This document shows positions 1 through 6,516 of a DNA stretch of 42,375 nt, piece after piece; positions within the stretch are counted from its first letter, which is position 1; each line of letters starts with the position of its first letter. Source of the stretch: WQUF01 sp031549885 (GTDB lineage Bacteria > Bacillota > Clostridia > Clostridiales > Clostridiaceae); contig JAVBPD010000108.1 in assembly GCA_031549885.1 (NCBI GenBank), positions 1-42,375 of the forward strand, written 5' to 3'. The position numbers were made by a program, and so were the translations under genes. The notes under the pieces are model-generated. The model searched no databases. It worked only from the letters and a program-made list of their open reading frames with translations, and had not been told where the DNA came from.

Positions 1-84
1 AGTTTTTTTATCTCCATTAATTGTTAATTTTAACTCGAAGGCACCTGCATACCATGCTTCAACAAAACTAATTACTTTTTCCAT
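1..84 (-). CDS. N-terminal fragment of an unknown prophage protein
   Basis: Partial gene running off the left edge. The minus strand reads ATG at 84, preceded by a GGAGG-type ribosome site at about 92-97. The 28 visible residues begin MEKVISFVEAWYAG and show no recognisable domain. The next gene upstream on the same strand ends at 99, so this is part of the same prophage transcription unit. No function can be assigned. Confidence 0.6.
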   Translation of the reverse strand, partial: MEKVISFVEAWYAGAFELKLTINGDKKT

Positions 85-98
85 TACTAAACCTCCCA

Positions 99-356
99 TC
101 AATTACTTAACAATATTTTACTAGCATCAAACCAGTTTTCACCTGTCAATTTATTCAATGCAAACTCATTTACAGTCATTAATTTCAAAAGCTCACCATT
201 AATAAAACTCTTAAGTTTTATTTGTAAATTACTAATTTTATTTTTATATTCAGTTTCATTTATATTTAAATCATCTTGAATAATTTTCAAATAATCATTT
301 ACGATTAACAGCTCATAAAGCACATCTTTTCTGAGTTCCATTTCATTCGCATTCAT
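99..356 (-). CDS. Small prophage protein, unknown function
   Basis: About 85 residues, charged and probably helical, starting MNANEMELRKDVLY. The frame stays open further upstream to a TTG at 419, but that start has no ribosome site, so the ATG at 356 is preferred although its own site is weak. The stop lies 15 bases before the next gene's ATG, as is usual in phage operons. I do not recognise the family. Confidence 0.5.
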   Translation of the reverse strand: MNANEMELRKDVLYELLIVNDYLKIIQDDLNINETEYKNKISNLQIKLKSFINGELLKLMTVNEFALNKLTGENWFDASKILLSN

Positions 357-419
357 AAAATTCACTACTTTCTCTATATAATTTAATAACTTTAAAATAA
401 GACAAGTGAAAAATTTCAA

Positions 420-625
420 TTAATTATTTTCACTTGCCATTTCAGTATTCTAAATAATCCATTACAAGTAACAATTTCTGAAAGTATTACATACTGCCCA
501 ATGCAAACTCCTTAAGTGATAGAAGAGTATTCGTCCAATTTTTGAGTAAATGTTCAAATAGTAAATCTATCTCAATTGAATTTTTTTATAAAATCAATTA
601 AAATAGATTTAACATAAAGTTAAAA
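420..625 (-). other. Gene-poor stretch with a decayed ORF remnant
   Basis: No gene with a credible start is visible. The minus strand has a short open frame (about 576 down to the stop at 487) whose C-terminal part reads EFALGSM. It would be joined to an upstream TTG only through a TAA. The 18-bp string AAAATCAATTAAAATAGA at 590-607 recurs at 1565-1582, next to a similar terminator, so this stretch and 1,500-1,630 look like diverged copies of one segment. Confidence 0.35.
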
Positions 626-658
626 GGTCAACCTGTAGGGATCAGTTACAGATTGACC
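615..658 (-). terminator. Hairpin terminator for minus-strand transcript
   Basis: Arms GGTCAA-TCTGTA and TACAG-G-TTGACC at 626-658 pair with one bulge. On the minus strand they are followed by TTTTAACTTT. It lies downstream of the 726-1061 gene and would end transcription arriving from the right. Confidence 0.6.
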
Positions 659-702
659 AATTATTATTTTTTTAGGATATTAGTAAATCTTGTTAATATC
701 CT

Positions 703-725
703 TTTGAACGCTTTGTACGCTCATT
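703..725. repeat. 23-bp exact repeat, copy 1
   Basis: A 23-base string containing GAACGCTTTGTACGCTCATT is identical at 703-725 and 1414-1436. This copy lies just after the stop of the DUF961-like gene. Read on the minus strand it gives ATG AGC GTA CAA AGC GTT CAA and continues to a stop after 14 codons, with no clear ribosome site. Confidence 0.8.
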
Positions 726-1061
726 TTATGACGCCCATTCCTCGCTTTTCTCGTCTGTTTCATCACCTCCTTCTTTTGCAATAACAATTTTATCTGCCTC
801 CATCGAAAGCTTTAAATTTATATTTAATCCTAATGACTGAATTGATGGATTAATAACTGGATTTACTAATTCTACATTAGCACCATAGTTAAATTTTTGT
901 GCGGGTCCAGAAATCATAACTTGAATTTCATCTTCTTGAGTTTCTGACGCCAATTTGTAAATGTTCTTTTCATTCCCCTTTTTATTTTCCATATTTGGTA
1001 TAACTCCTAAATAAATTAATTTTCCAAATGTCTCTTTAGATTTAATTTTTATATTTTTCAT
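726..1061 (-). CDS. DUF961-like protein
   Basis: 111 residues starting MKNIKIKSKETFGKLIYLG, with YGANVELVNPVINP in the middle. This resembles the DUF961 family, small proteins common in Tn916/ICEBs1-type conjugative elements and some Firmicute phages; their role is unknown. The C-terminus is acidic (DETDEKSEEWAS). An AAGGAG site precedes the ATG. The presence of an ICE-type family in a phage early region suggests a mosaic element. The family call rests on motif memory and is moderately secure. Confidence 0.6.
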   Translation of the reverse strand: MKNIKIKSKETFGKLIYLGVIPNMENKKGNEKNIYKLASETQEDEIQVMISGPAQKFNYGANVELVNPVINPSIQSLGLNINLKLSMEADKIVIAKEGGDETDEKSEEWAS

Positions 1062-1081
1062 TCCTTACAATTCTCCTTTTT

Positions 1082-1489
1082 TTATTTAAATAATGATTCT
1101 TTTAATAATTTTCCGCCATAATATGCTTCAAAATCACTTGTTTTAAAATCCCAATCTTTCCAGTGACAATCTATATTTACCCATTTCCCATTTAAAAATA
1201 TTTGATTCCAATCCGCTTCACTTTTTCCACCCATCAGTCTGACACTTATCTTATCTTTAACACATAAATTATAGAATTCCAAAGCAGCTTGTTGAGTAGT
1301 TTTAAGTTTTTTAGATATTACTAAGTTATAATTTTTCTTGTATGTTGTTAGCTTCTTTGTTTCTATTTGTTGCACAACTTGTTTTGGCTGACTAGTAGTT
1401 GTAGAATTTGCCATTTGAACGCTTTGTACGCTCATTGTAGATGTAAATAATATAGTGCCTGTGATTATTGTCAATAATACTTTTTTCAT
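1082..1489 (-). CDS. Secreted transglutaminase-like protein, catalytic residues apparently lost
   Basis: 135 residues. The N-terminus MKKVLLTIITGTILFTSTMS is a signal peptide. A Thr/Gln-rich stretch follows, then a C-terminal segment with LNGKWVNIDCHWKDW, like the region around the catalytic Asp of transglutaminase-like domains. Where active members have GHAWN this one has EADWN, and the region expected to hold the catalytic Cys reads KTTQQAALEF. It is therefore probably a non-enzymatic or degenerate copy. GGAG precedes the ATG. The signal peptide includes MSVQSVQ, encoded by the 23-bp repeat also found at 703-725. Confidence 0.55.
   Translation of the reverse strand: MKKVLLTIITGTILFTSTMSVQSVQMANSTTTSQPKQVVQQIETKKLTTYKKNYNLVISKKLKTTQQAALEFYNLCVKDKISVRLMGGKSEADWNQIFLNGKWVNIDCHWKDWDFKTSDFEAYYGGKLLKESLFK
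1414..1436. repeat. 23-bp exact repeat, copy 2
   Basis: Identical to 703-725. Here it lies inside the signal-peptide coding part of the transglutaminase-like gene and encodes MSVQSVQ on the minus strand. Confidence 0.8.
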
Positions 1490-1590
1490 TTTTAAAAAAC
1501 TCCATTTTTATATTTTAAATTAATATCTTGAATTTTTTCTTCTATTTCAATTGCATTATTTTCTAAAATCAATTAAAATAGAATCGTTTT

Positions 1591-1630
1591 AAATTAAAAA
1601 ATCAGTTCGTAATCGCAATTTACAAACTGA
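1591..1630 (-). terminator. Hairpin terminator for minus-strand genes
   Basis: TCAGTTCGTAA (1602-1612) pairs with TTACAAACTGA (1620-1630) with one mismatch. On the minus strand a run of six T follows. It lies downstream of the 1688-1978 gene and marks the end of the early operon that arrives from the right. Confidence 0.7.
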
Positions 1631-1687
1631 TCAGGTTTAAAATTTTGTTTTAAGATAAGAGATGTTAGTATTTTACTAATGTCTCTT

Positions 1688-1978
1688 TTATGCTGTTTTG
1701 GCATATTTTTGTTTCAAATAAGGTTCTAGTTCATGCATCACTATTTTAGTATCATTAATAACATTTTTAAAATAGTCATCTGTATAGTCATAGCTTATAA
1801 TAAAAGCATCTTTATGATTTCTTCTGCAAATATCAATACAACATACACTAGAGCACTTCTCTTCTAAGGAAGCAATAATTTTATCATTTATATCCATACT
1901 AGAACCATCTGAGTATTCTTCGTTCAAAGAATAGTTTTCTAATGAAATAATCGTTTCCCAGTATTCTCTTTGATACAT
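1688..1978 (-). CDS. Small prophage protein, unknown
   Basis: 96 residues starting MYQREYWETIISLENYS. It has a SVCCIDICRRN cysteine cluster around residues 44-54 and an acidic YDYTDDYFK stretch. GAGGTGG precedes the ATG, and the gene is one base from the next upstream gene, so the two are translationally close. It is the last gene before the terminator at 1591-1630. Family not recognised. Confidence 0.65.
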   Translation of the reverse strand: MYQREYWETIISLENYSLNEEYSDGSSMDINDKIIASLEEKCSSVCCIDICRRNHKDAFIISYDYTDDYFKNVINDTKIVMHELEPYLKQKYAKTA

Positions 1979-1979
1979 T

Positions 1980-2162
1980 TTAATTTTCCCACCTCTTGTT
2001 TATATCCTCTATAAATTCCCTAGAGTTACCACCATTTAAATAATGAACCCTTCTAGCAGCATCTTCTATAATTTCCCAATCACTTTCCGGAATCCATTCA
2101 CCATTAGGTAAACAAACACCAACTGTATATAAATTATCTTTAATGTTTCTATAAAAATACAT
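1980..2162 (-). CDS. Small prophage protein, unknown
   Basis: 60 residues starting MYFYRNIKDNLYTVGVC, with PNGEWIPESDWEIIEDA in the middle. A GAGGTGAG ribosome site precedes the ATG. It belongs to the tightly packed minus-strand early operon. Family not recognised. Confidence 0.65.
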   Translation of the reverse strand: MYFYRNIKDNLYTVGVCLPNGEWIPESDWEIIEDAARRVHYLNGGNSREFIEDINKRWEN

Positions 2163-2178
2163 TTAACTCACCTCAATA

Positions 2179-2433
2179 TCATTTTTCTATATTATTATAT
2201 ATTTTTTCAATTTCATATTTTTCTTCTTCAGTTCCTTCATGCCATTCTAAAACTTCTTCAATACACTTACACTCCCCTTTTAATAATACAAAACAATCTA
2301 ATGCACATCCTCCACTTATTCCAACCGTAAAACACTCACTCACCCCTGCTGGATATCCACCATCTATGTATAGAGCATTAGCATATTCCCTACTTTCTAT
2401 TTCATCTTGAGGGCTTTTTCTAAATTCTATCAT
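2179..2433 (-). CDS. Small prophage protein, unknown
   Basis: 84 residues starting MIEFRKSPQDEIESREYANA, with a central GISGGCALDCFVLLKGECKC segment carrying four cysteines and an acidic, helical C-terminus. AGGAAG precedes the ATG. The gene is 16 bases from its neighbour on each side, as in a phage operon. Family not recognised. Confidence 0.6.
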   Translation of the reverse strand: MIEFRKSPQDEIESREYANALYIDGGYPAGVSECFTVGISGGCALDCFVLLKGECKCIEEVLEWHEGTEEEKYEIEKIYNNIEK

Positions 2434-2449
2434 TAATTAACTTCCTTTC

Positions 2450-2647
2450 TTACATGTTCAGTTTTAAATATTCTTTTTCTAAGCTTCTTAATACATATAC
2501 ATTAAGGTCACTCCACGACTTACCACATTTGTTGATTTGACAAATTAATGGATGATTTTTTTGAATACAAAAATCCCACATCATTTGCATTTCATCATCT
2601 GTCTTGTGTATTTCTTTCAAAAAACTTCTCATTTCAGAATATTCCAT
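2450..2647 (-). CDS. Small prophage protein, unknown
   Basis: 65 residues starting MEYSEMRSFLKEIHKTDDEM, with a CIQKNHPLICQINKCG stretch that could be a small metal-binding loop. AAGGAG lies upstream of the ATG. Family not recognised. Confidence 0.6.
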   Translation of the reverse strand: MEYSEMRSFLKEIHKTDDEMQMMWDFCIQKNHPLICQINKCGKSWSDLNVYVLRSLEKEYLKLNM

Positions 2648-2662
2648 TTTTATTTACACTCC

Positions 2663-2806
2663 TTATTTTTTATTCTCATCAATTCTTTTTTTAAAATTTT
2701 CAAGCAATTTACCTCTTAGAAGCTTTTCAACAGTATCTTTTTCTTCGCCTTTTGATTTTATAAATTTATCGTAAAGAGTTTCAAGTTCTGACTTTAATCT
2801 TTTCAT
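2663..2806 (-). CDS. Very small coiled-coil-like prophage protein
   Basis: 47 residues starting MKRLKSELETLYDKFIKSKG, highly charged (Lys/Glu) and probably a single helical hairpin. A good AGGAAGG site precedes the ATG at 2806. It fills the gap between its neighbours exactly, which supports it being a real gene. Function unknown. Confidence 0.55.
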   Translation of the reverse strand: MKRLKSELETLYDKFIKSKGEEKDTVEKLLRGKLLENFKKRIDENKK

Positions 2807-2817
2807 TTATAACCTTC

Positions 2818-3072
2818 CTAAGCAATTTTTATAAAGTCTTTTTTATATGGTAATAAAGTATTTTCAATTCTGAGAATATCATCCTCCATTCCTTTTAATC
2901 TTAAGTATCTAACCTTTACATCTTTATCAAACAAATCATCTACATATAATATTAGTTTATCATTGTCCAATTCCAGATAATTTTTACAGTTATCATTTAG
3001 ATAAATTATTATGTTTTCTTTTTCCGAATAATCTTCAAAAGAATACTCATTTAAGTCAAAAATCATTTTCAT
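2818..3072 (-). CDS. Small acidic prophage protein, unknown
   Basis: 84 residues starting MKMIFDLNEYSFEDYSE. It is acidic, alternates hydrophobic and charged residues, and ends LPYKKDFIKIA. GGAGG precedes the ATG. Family not recognised. Confidence 0.6.
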   Translation of the reverse strand: MKMIFDLNEYSFEDYSEKENIIIYLNDNCKNYLELDNDKLILYVDDLFDKDVKVRYLRLKGMEDDILRIENTLLPYKKDFIKIA

Positions 3073-3117
3073 TTTTTAATCCTCCAAAAAATTTATTTAC
3101 ATTACTTAGTTTTAAAA

Positions 3118-3642
3118 CTAAGCCAGTGTAGGCTTGAAATACTTTGGTACATCACTTGGTTTTAATCCAAACTGTTCTGAGAATTTTAAAGTTCCATTTT
3201 TTTTTTGCGTAATATACGCTGTCCTGCAACATTCTAACAATGATCTATCAGAGATATTACTAACATTTGGATTATTACCACTGAATGTTCTTTGTGCCAC
3301 ATCCCAATAGCTTGTTTCAGAACTGTGATAACCTATTGAACTTGTCTCTTTTTTTGCCTCCTTTCTAGATTTAATTTCTTCCGAACAATTCTTTTTTATA
3401 AATGCATCTATAGCTTGTTGAGTACAATTTAATTTTTCTGCTATTCTTGCACATGTATTACCATCTCTATACATTGATAATATTAAACTTTCAATACTCG
3501 TTTTCTTGTTTTCAATTTCTTCTGAACAATTCTTCTTTATACATTTCTGAACAGCATTTAATGTACAGCCCAACTTCTCAGCTATTTCCTTTCTTGTTAA
3601 TCCCTCTTTAAACATTGTAATAACTTGCTCTTTATTTAACAT
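3118..3642 (-). CDS. Protein with two tandem helix-turn-helix repeats
   Basis: 174 residues. Residues about 5-45 (FKEGLTRKEIAEKLGCTLNA) and 53-92 (MYRDGNTCARIAEKLNCTQQ) are internal duplicates of a resolvase/sigma-type HTH. Both end in the near-identical tail KKNCSEEI. The C-terminal 80 residues contain a Trp/Ser-rich linker and LLECCRTAYITQKKN. This suggests a DNA-binding regulator of phage transcription or packaging, but the family is not identified. A weak site precedes the ATG at 3642. Confidence 0.6.
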   Translation of the reverse strand: MLNKEQVITMFKEGLTRKEIAEKLGCTLNAVQKCIKKNCSEEIENKKTSIESLILSMYRDGNTCARIAEKLNCTQQAIDAFIKKNCSEEIKSRKEAKKETSSIGYHSSETSYWDVAQRTFSGNNPNVSNISDRSLLECCRTAYITQKKNGTLKFSEQFGLKPSDVPKYFKPTLA

Positions 3643-3747
3643 ATACTATTTACTCCTTTATATCATCATCCCCTTTATTAAAAAAGGCTGTTTTTTTGTA
3701 TTTTTATTATTTATGATACACTCATGCCCTTGGTGCGATATCGATTT

Positions 3748-3948
3748 TTAAAAATATATTTCTTCTGAATCAAAACTTAAAAAATAATCATCAATCCAAT
3801 TTTTTACTTCTTCTGCTGTGCCATCTATTTTTTTATCTGTGCCATCTTCATATGTTTGCATGCCTTCTTGAATTTCTTTTAAATTTATTCCTTCTAATCC
3901 ATAGCCACATGCTTCAATCCAATCATTTGCAAAATTTTCAACTGACAT
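3748..3948 (-). CDS. Small acidic prophage protein
   Basis: 66 residues starting MSVENFANDWIEACGYGLEG, acidic, ending SFDSEEIYF. The GGAAGGG ribosome site lies within the 3' end of the split gene upstream, whose final TAA is 5 bases from this ATG. Family not recognised. Confidence 0.6.
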   Translation of the reverse strand: MSVENFANDWIEACGYGLEGINLKEIQEGMQTYEDGTDKKIDGTAEEVKNWIDDYFLSFDSEEIYF

Positions 3949-3952
3949 AATA

Positions 3953-4285
3953 TTAAACCCTTCCTTCTATTAATAAATCGTTAATTTGATTTCTAATTAA
4001 ATTTATAAAATCCGTCTTATTATTTTTTGAGATAAAATCTTTTAAATTCCATTTTCCGTTTTATGCTTTTATTAGCTTATCATTATCAGCTACATAAGAA
4101 ATTACATAGGTTTTATGTGTTGTTATATCCTTATAAGTTGCAAATGCTTTGTTTGACCTATTTCCACTATGTATAAAATCAAAAACAACAATACTTTCTC
4201 TTGGAATATTAAACAATTCTTTTACCCTATTTATGGTTTGTTCCCTTATAAAAAAATCACTTGGAATTTCTATTGTTTTTCTCAT
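3953..4285 (-). pseudogene. Small prophage gene apparently split by an in-frame TAA
   Basis: The first 74 codons (4285 down to a TAA at 4061-4063) encode a basic protein starting MRKTIEIPSDFFIREQT. The same frame then stays open for 35 more codons, reading NGKWNLKDFISKNNKTDF and ending at 3953, just before the next gene. The extension is typical coding sequence and fills the gap with usual operon packing. A single nonsense change in a 110-residue gene is the simplest explanation. Readthrough, or a genuine 74-residue protein with a silent tail, remain possible. Confidence 0.5.
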
Positions 4286-4331
4286 TTTTACACCTCTATT
4301 TTAATTTTTATTTTTTTTTGCTATACTACAG

Positions 4332-4520
4332 TTATATAATTGCAAACAATTCACTATGTTGTGTTTCATACAGTGCCTCCAATTTAATTAGTACCTCATA
4401 TGAGGGTTTTCGGCGGCCAATTTCAATATCGTGTATTGCCTGCTTTGATAGACCAACCATTTTACCTACATACTTTAGAGTCCAGTTATTATCAATTCGC
4501 CTTTGTTTTATTTTTAGTAT
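4332..4520 (-). CDS. XRE-family HTH regulator with apparent ATA start
   Basis: 62 residues with a clear Cro/CI-type HTH: WTLKYVGKMVGLSKQAIHD then IEIGRRKPSYEVLIKLEAL. No ATG, GTG or TTG lies in frame between the upstream stop and the HTH. A GAGGGTGA ribosome site is followed at normal spacing by ATA at 4520, giving an N-terminus of the usual family length. It is transcribed away from the HTH gene at 4655 across a shared operator region, which is the layout of a lysogeny switch. Alternatively it is a start-codon-mutated pseudogene. Confidence 0.6.
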   Translation of the reverse strand: MLKIKQRRIDNNWTLKYVGKMVGLSKQAIHDIEIGRRKPSYEVLIKLEALYETQHSELFAII

Positions 4521-4552
4521 TAAGTGTTCACCCTCTTTCTTATATAATTTTT

Positions 4553-4603
4553 ATAGTATGCTTTAAGCGTTCCTTATATTATTAATTATAGTATGCTTTA
4601 AGC
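4553..4603. promoter_or_regulatory. Paired operator of divergent switch 1
   Basis: The 16-bp sequence ATAGTATGCTTTAAGC occurs twice as a direct repeat (4553-4568 and 4588-4603), start to start 35 bp. It lies between the divergent HTH genes at 4520 and 4655. Probably bound by one or both of their products; this is inference from position and repetition. Confidence 0.6.
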
Positions 4604-4654
4604 AGTCTGTCAATATGTTTTTTAAAATTTTTTTTTAAATTTGTGAGGTTTTTT

Positions 4655-4897
4655 ATGTGTGAGAATAATGTTTTTAATAAAACTATTTTTAGCGAACGAG
4701 TAAGTTCTCTTTTGAAAAATACTAATACTACACAATATAAATTAGCAAAGTCTATTGGAGTTTCCAAAAATGCTATATATGATATAGTTCATGCTAGAAG
4801 AGCAGCTTCAATAGAAGTAATATATAATTTAGCTAATTTTTTTGATTGTAGCATCGATTTTATTGTTGGAAGAACTGATGATCCAAAGCGTTATTAA
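4655..4897 (+). CDS. XRE-family HTH repressor-like protein (switch 1)
   Basis: 80 residues starting MCENNVFNKTIFSERVSSLL. HTH region: TQYKLAKSIGVSKNAIYDIV. The C-terminal part NLANFFDCSIDFIVGRTDD is the usual dimer/tail segment of small XRE proteins. The ATG at 4655 is chosen over an in-frame GTG at 4643 because GAGG lies six bases before it. It is divergent from the HTH gene at 4520. Its 3' end forms half of a hairpin shared with the convergent ssb gene. Confidence 0.75.
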   Translation: MCENNVFNKTIFSERVSSLLKNTNTTQYKLAKSIGVSKNAIYDIVHARRAASIEVIYNLANFFDCSIDFIVGRTDDPKRY

Positions 4898-4917
4898 TTG
4901 CTTTGATTATCAGTTCT
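4871..4917. terminator. Bidirectional hairpin between convergent genes
   Basis: AGAACTGATGATCCAAAGC (4871-4889) pairs with GCTTTGATTATCAGTTCT (4900-4917) with few mismatches. It overlaps the last codons of the plus-strand HTH gene and sits just downstream of ssb on the other strand. It likely terminates both. Confidence 0.6.
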
Positions 4918-4925
4918 AATTCTCC

Positions 4926-5351
4926 TTAAAATGGAAAGTTACTATTGTTTGCAAATTCAGTGAAATCAGCGTCAATTTGTTTACTATTATTAGAAATATA
5001 AGCAGCAGCACTATTTGCTTTTTGACCATCTTTGCCCTTCCATTCTAAAAATTGAACTTCATCCGCAACAACCTCAGTTATAAATCTTTTATTTGCATTT
5101 TTATCTTCATAGTTTCTGGTCTGAATTCTTCCATTTACTGCAATCAATTTACCCTTTTCTGTGTACATTGCAGTGGATTCAGCTAATTTGCCCCAAACAA
5201 CTATTGGGATAAAATCTGATTCTTTTTTACCATCTTTAGATTGTAATTTTCTATCAACAGCTATAGAAAAACTTCCTACTGCTGTTCCATTTGATGTGTT
5301 CCTGATATCTGGGTCTTTCACTAATCGACCTATTAAAGTTACTTTGTTCAT
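4926..5351 (-). CDS. ssb: Single-stranded DNA-binding protein
   Basis: 141 residues. The OB-fold starts MNKVTLIGRLVKDPDIRNTS and continues with IPIVVWGKLAESTAMYTEKG, the standard SSB core. The C-terminus ends in an acidic/hydrophobic DFTEFANNSNFPF tip that normally recruits partner proteins. It would coat single-stranded DNA during phage replication and recombination. A Sak4-like ATPase, whose family works with SSB, is encoded at 10735-11601. The ATG has a usable upstream purine site. Confidence 0.93.
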   Translation of the reverse strand: MNKVTLIGRLVKDPDIRNTSNGTAVGSFSIAVDRKLQSKDGKKESDFIPIVVWGKLAESTAMYTEKGKLIAVNGRIQTRNYEDKNANKRFITEVVADEVQFLEWKGKDGQKANSAAAYISNNSKQIDADFTEFANNSNFPF

Positions 5352-5375
5352 TTATTCACCTTTACCTTCCTCAAT

Positions 5376-5642
5376 CTATTTTTTTATATTCAATTCTATT
5401 AATAATGAATCTATTTTACTTTCAACTTTTTTTATAATTCTTGGATCTTTATTCCATCTTTCCAATTCTTTATCTGAAATATCTAGATCTATATATTTTT
5501 TAATCATATTAGTTATTACTTCATCTTTTAGAGATTCCTTAATACCTATAATAACCGCTTTTATAATTGTGTTTGCAATTGTATTGCTGATAATTTCAAT
5601 ATAATTTTCTTTAAGAATTTCAATTTCTTTTTGTTCTAACAT
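5376..5642 (-). CDS. Small helical prophage protein, unknown
   Basis: 88 residues starting MLEQKEIEILKENYIEII. Alternating Ile/Lys/Glu suggests a helical bundle. The ATG at 5642 is preferred over an in-frame GTG at 5651 because AAGGA lies about ten bases upstream of the former. The gene precedes ssb in the same operon. Family not recognised. Confidence 0.55.
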   Translation of the reverse strand: MLEQKEIEILKENYIEIISNTIANTIIKAVIIGIKESLKDEVITNMIKKYIDLDISDKELERWNKDPRIIKKVESKIDSLLIELNIKK

Positions 5643-5647
5643 ATGTA

Positions 5648-5752
5648 TCACATTCCTTTTAACATTTCTATATATTGTTTTTGAGTAAAGCCATTCTCAA
5701 TTCTTTTTAATTTAATTTTTAATCCCTTATCCATACTAAATCCCCATTTCAT
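5648..5752 (-). CDS. Micro-ORF resembling the first helix of an HTH
   Basis: 34 residues. The part after MKWGFSMDKG reads LKIKLKRIENGFTQKQYIEM and resembles the start of an XRE HTH, but the frame stops before the recognition helix. The internal ATG at 5734 has GGGGA six bases upstream and may be the true start. The stop lies six bases before the next gene's ATG. It could be a small protein or a truncated regulator. Confidence 0.35.
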   Translation of the reverse strand: MKWGFSMDKGLKIKLKRIENGFTQKQYIEMLKGM

Positions 5753-5778
5753 TTCTTTTTTATATAAATCATTATGTT

Positions 5779-6099
5779 CTAATCTTCATTTTCAATTTCT
5801 TCTAATTCATCTTCTTCTAATTCATCTTCATCATAACGAGAATATTCCATATAACGCTGCTCTACTTCATAATGCCCATTTTTCAATAATTGTTTATAAT
5901 ATTTATCCATGTGTTCCTTTAAGCATTCATATGAACAATGATGCTCATGATTGATAAAATCATAACCCATATCATAATCATGAATATTTACTTCAAAATA
6001 AGCATCTCCTTCATTTATGTCCTTTTCGCAAACATCACAACTAACTCTTATACAAATATCTTTAAATATCTTTACTTCTTGTCTTTCAACTTGTATCAT
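5779..6099 (-). CDS. Zinc-finger-like small protein with acidic tail
   Basis: 106 residues. CDVCEKDINEGDAYFEV followed by HEHHCSYECLKEHM gives a CxxC...HxxC-xxx-C arrangement typical of a treble-clef zinc site (residues about 21-61). The C-terminal 25 residues are almost all Asp/Glu. It may bind nucleic acid or a host protein; no family is recognised. A GGGGGAT site precedes the ATG. Confidence 0.6.
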   Translation of the reverse strand: MIQVERQEVKIFKDICIRVSCDVCEKDINEGDAYFEVNIHDYDMGYDFINHEHHCSYECLKEHMDKYYKQLLKNGHYEVEQRYMEYSRYDEDELEEDELEEIENED

Positions 6100-6115
6100 A
6101 CTTTATCCCCCATTC

Positions 6116-6352
6116 TTAATAATTCATTAAAATCTCTTTATTAATCAAATCTAAATATCCTTTTAAAGCATTTATTGCATTTACTAAATTCGCTATTTCT
6201 TTATCATCTGATATCATCCATTCAGCATCTCTTATAAATGTGCAATTATCACTCGTAAACCAGTCGCATCCTGCATCATCCACTTTTGTTTCTCTCAAAA
6301 CTATCCCCCACATTTGTTCCAAAATCATATCTTTTTCATTTCTATATCTCAT
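6116..6352 (-). CDS. Small prophage protein, unknown
   Basis: 78 residues starting MRYRNEKDMILEQMWGIVLR. Its middle reads DWFTSDNCTFIRDAEWMISD, with several Trp and Asp residues. No domain is recognised. The 160 bases upstream (6353-6516) hold no visible gene. Confidence 0.55.
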   Translation of the reverse strand: MRYRNEKDMILEQMWGIVLRETKVDDAGCDWFTSDNCTFIRDAEWMISDDKEIANLVNAINALKGYLDLINKEILMNY

Positions 6353-6516
6353 CTAATCTCCAAGTACAAACTACTATACTTAGAATTTCCCCTCCCCTTA
6401 TAAATTTTCGATTGATTCAAAATCACATATTCACTTTCTATAAATTTTAAGAATCGTTCAATTTCAATTAATGTAGTCAGTTAAATCTTTTTTTATTTAT
6501 AAGACATCTCTTTTTT

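Noticed and set aside
5938..6144. Plus-strand hydrophobic ORF
   Set aside because: It overlaps the zinc-finger gene on the other strand and has no ribosome site.
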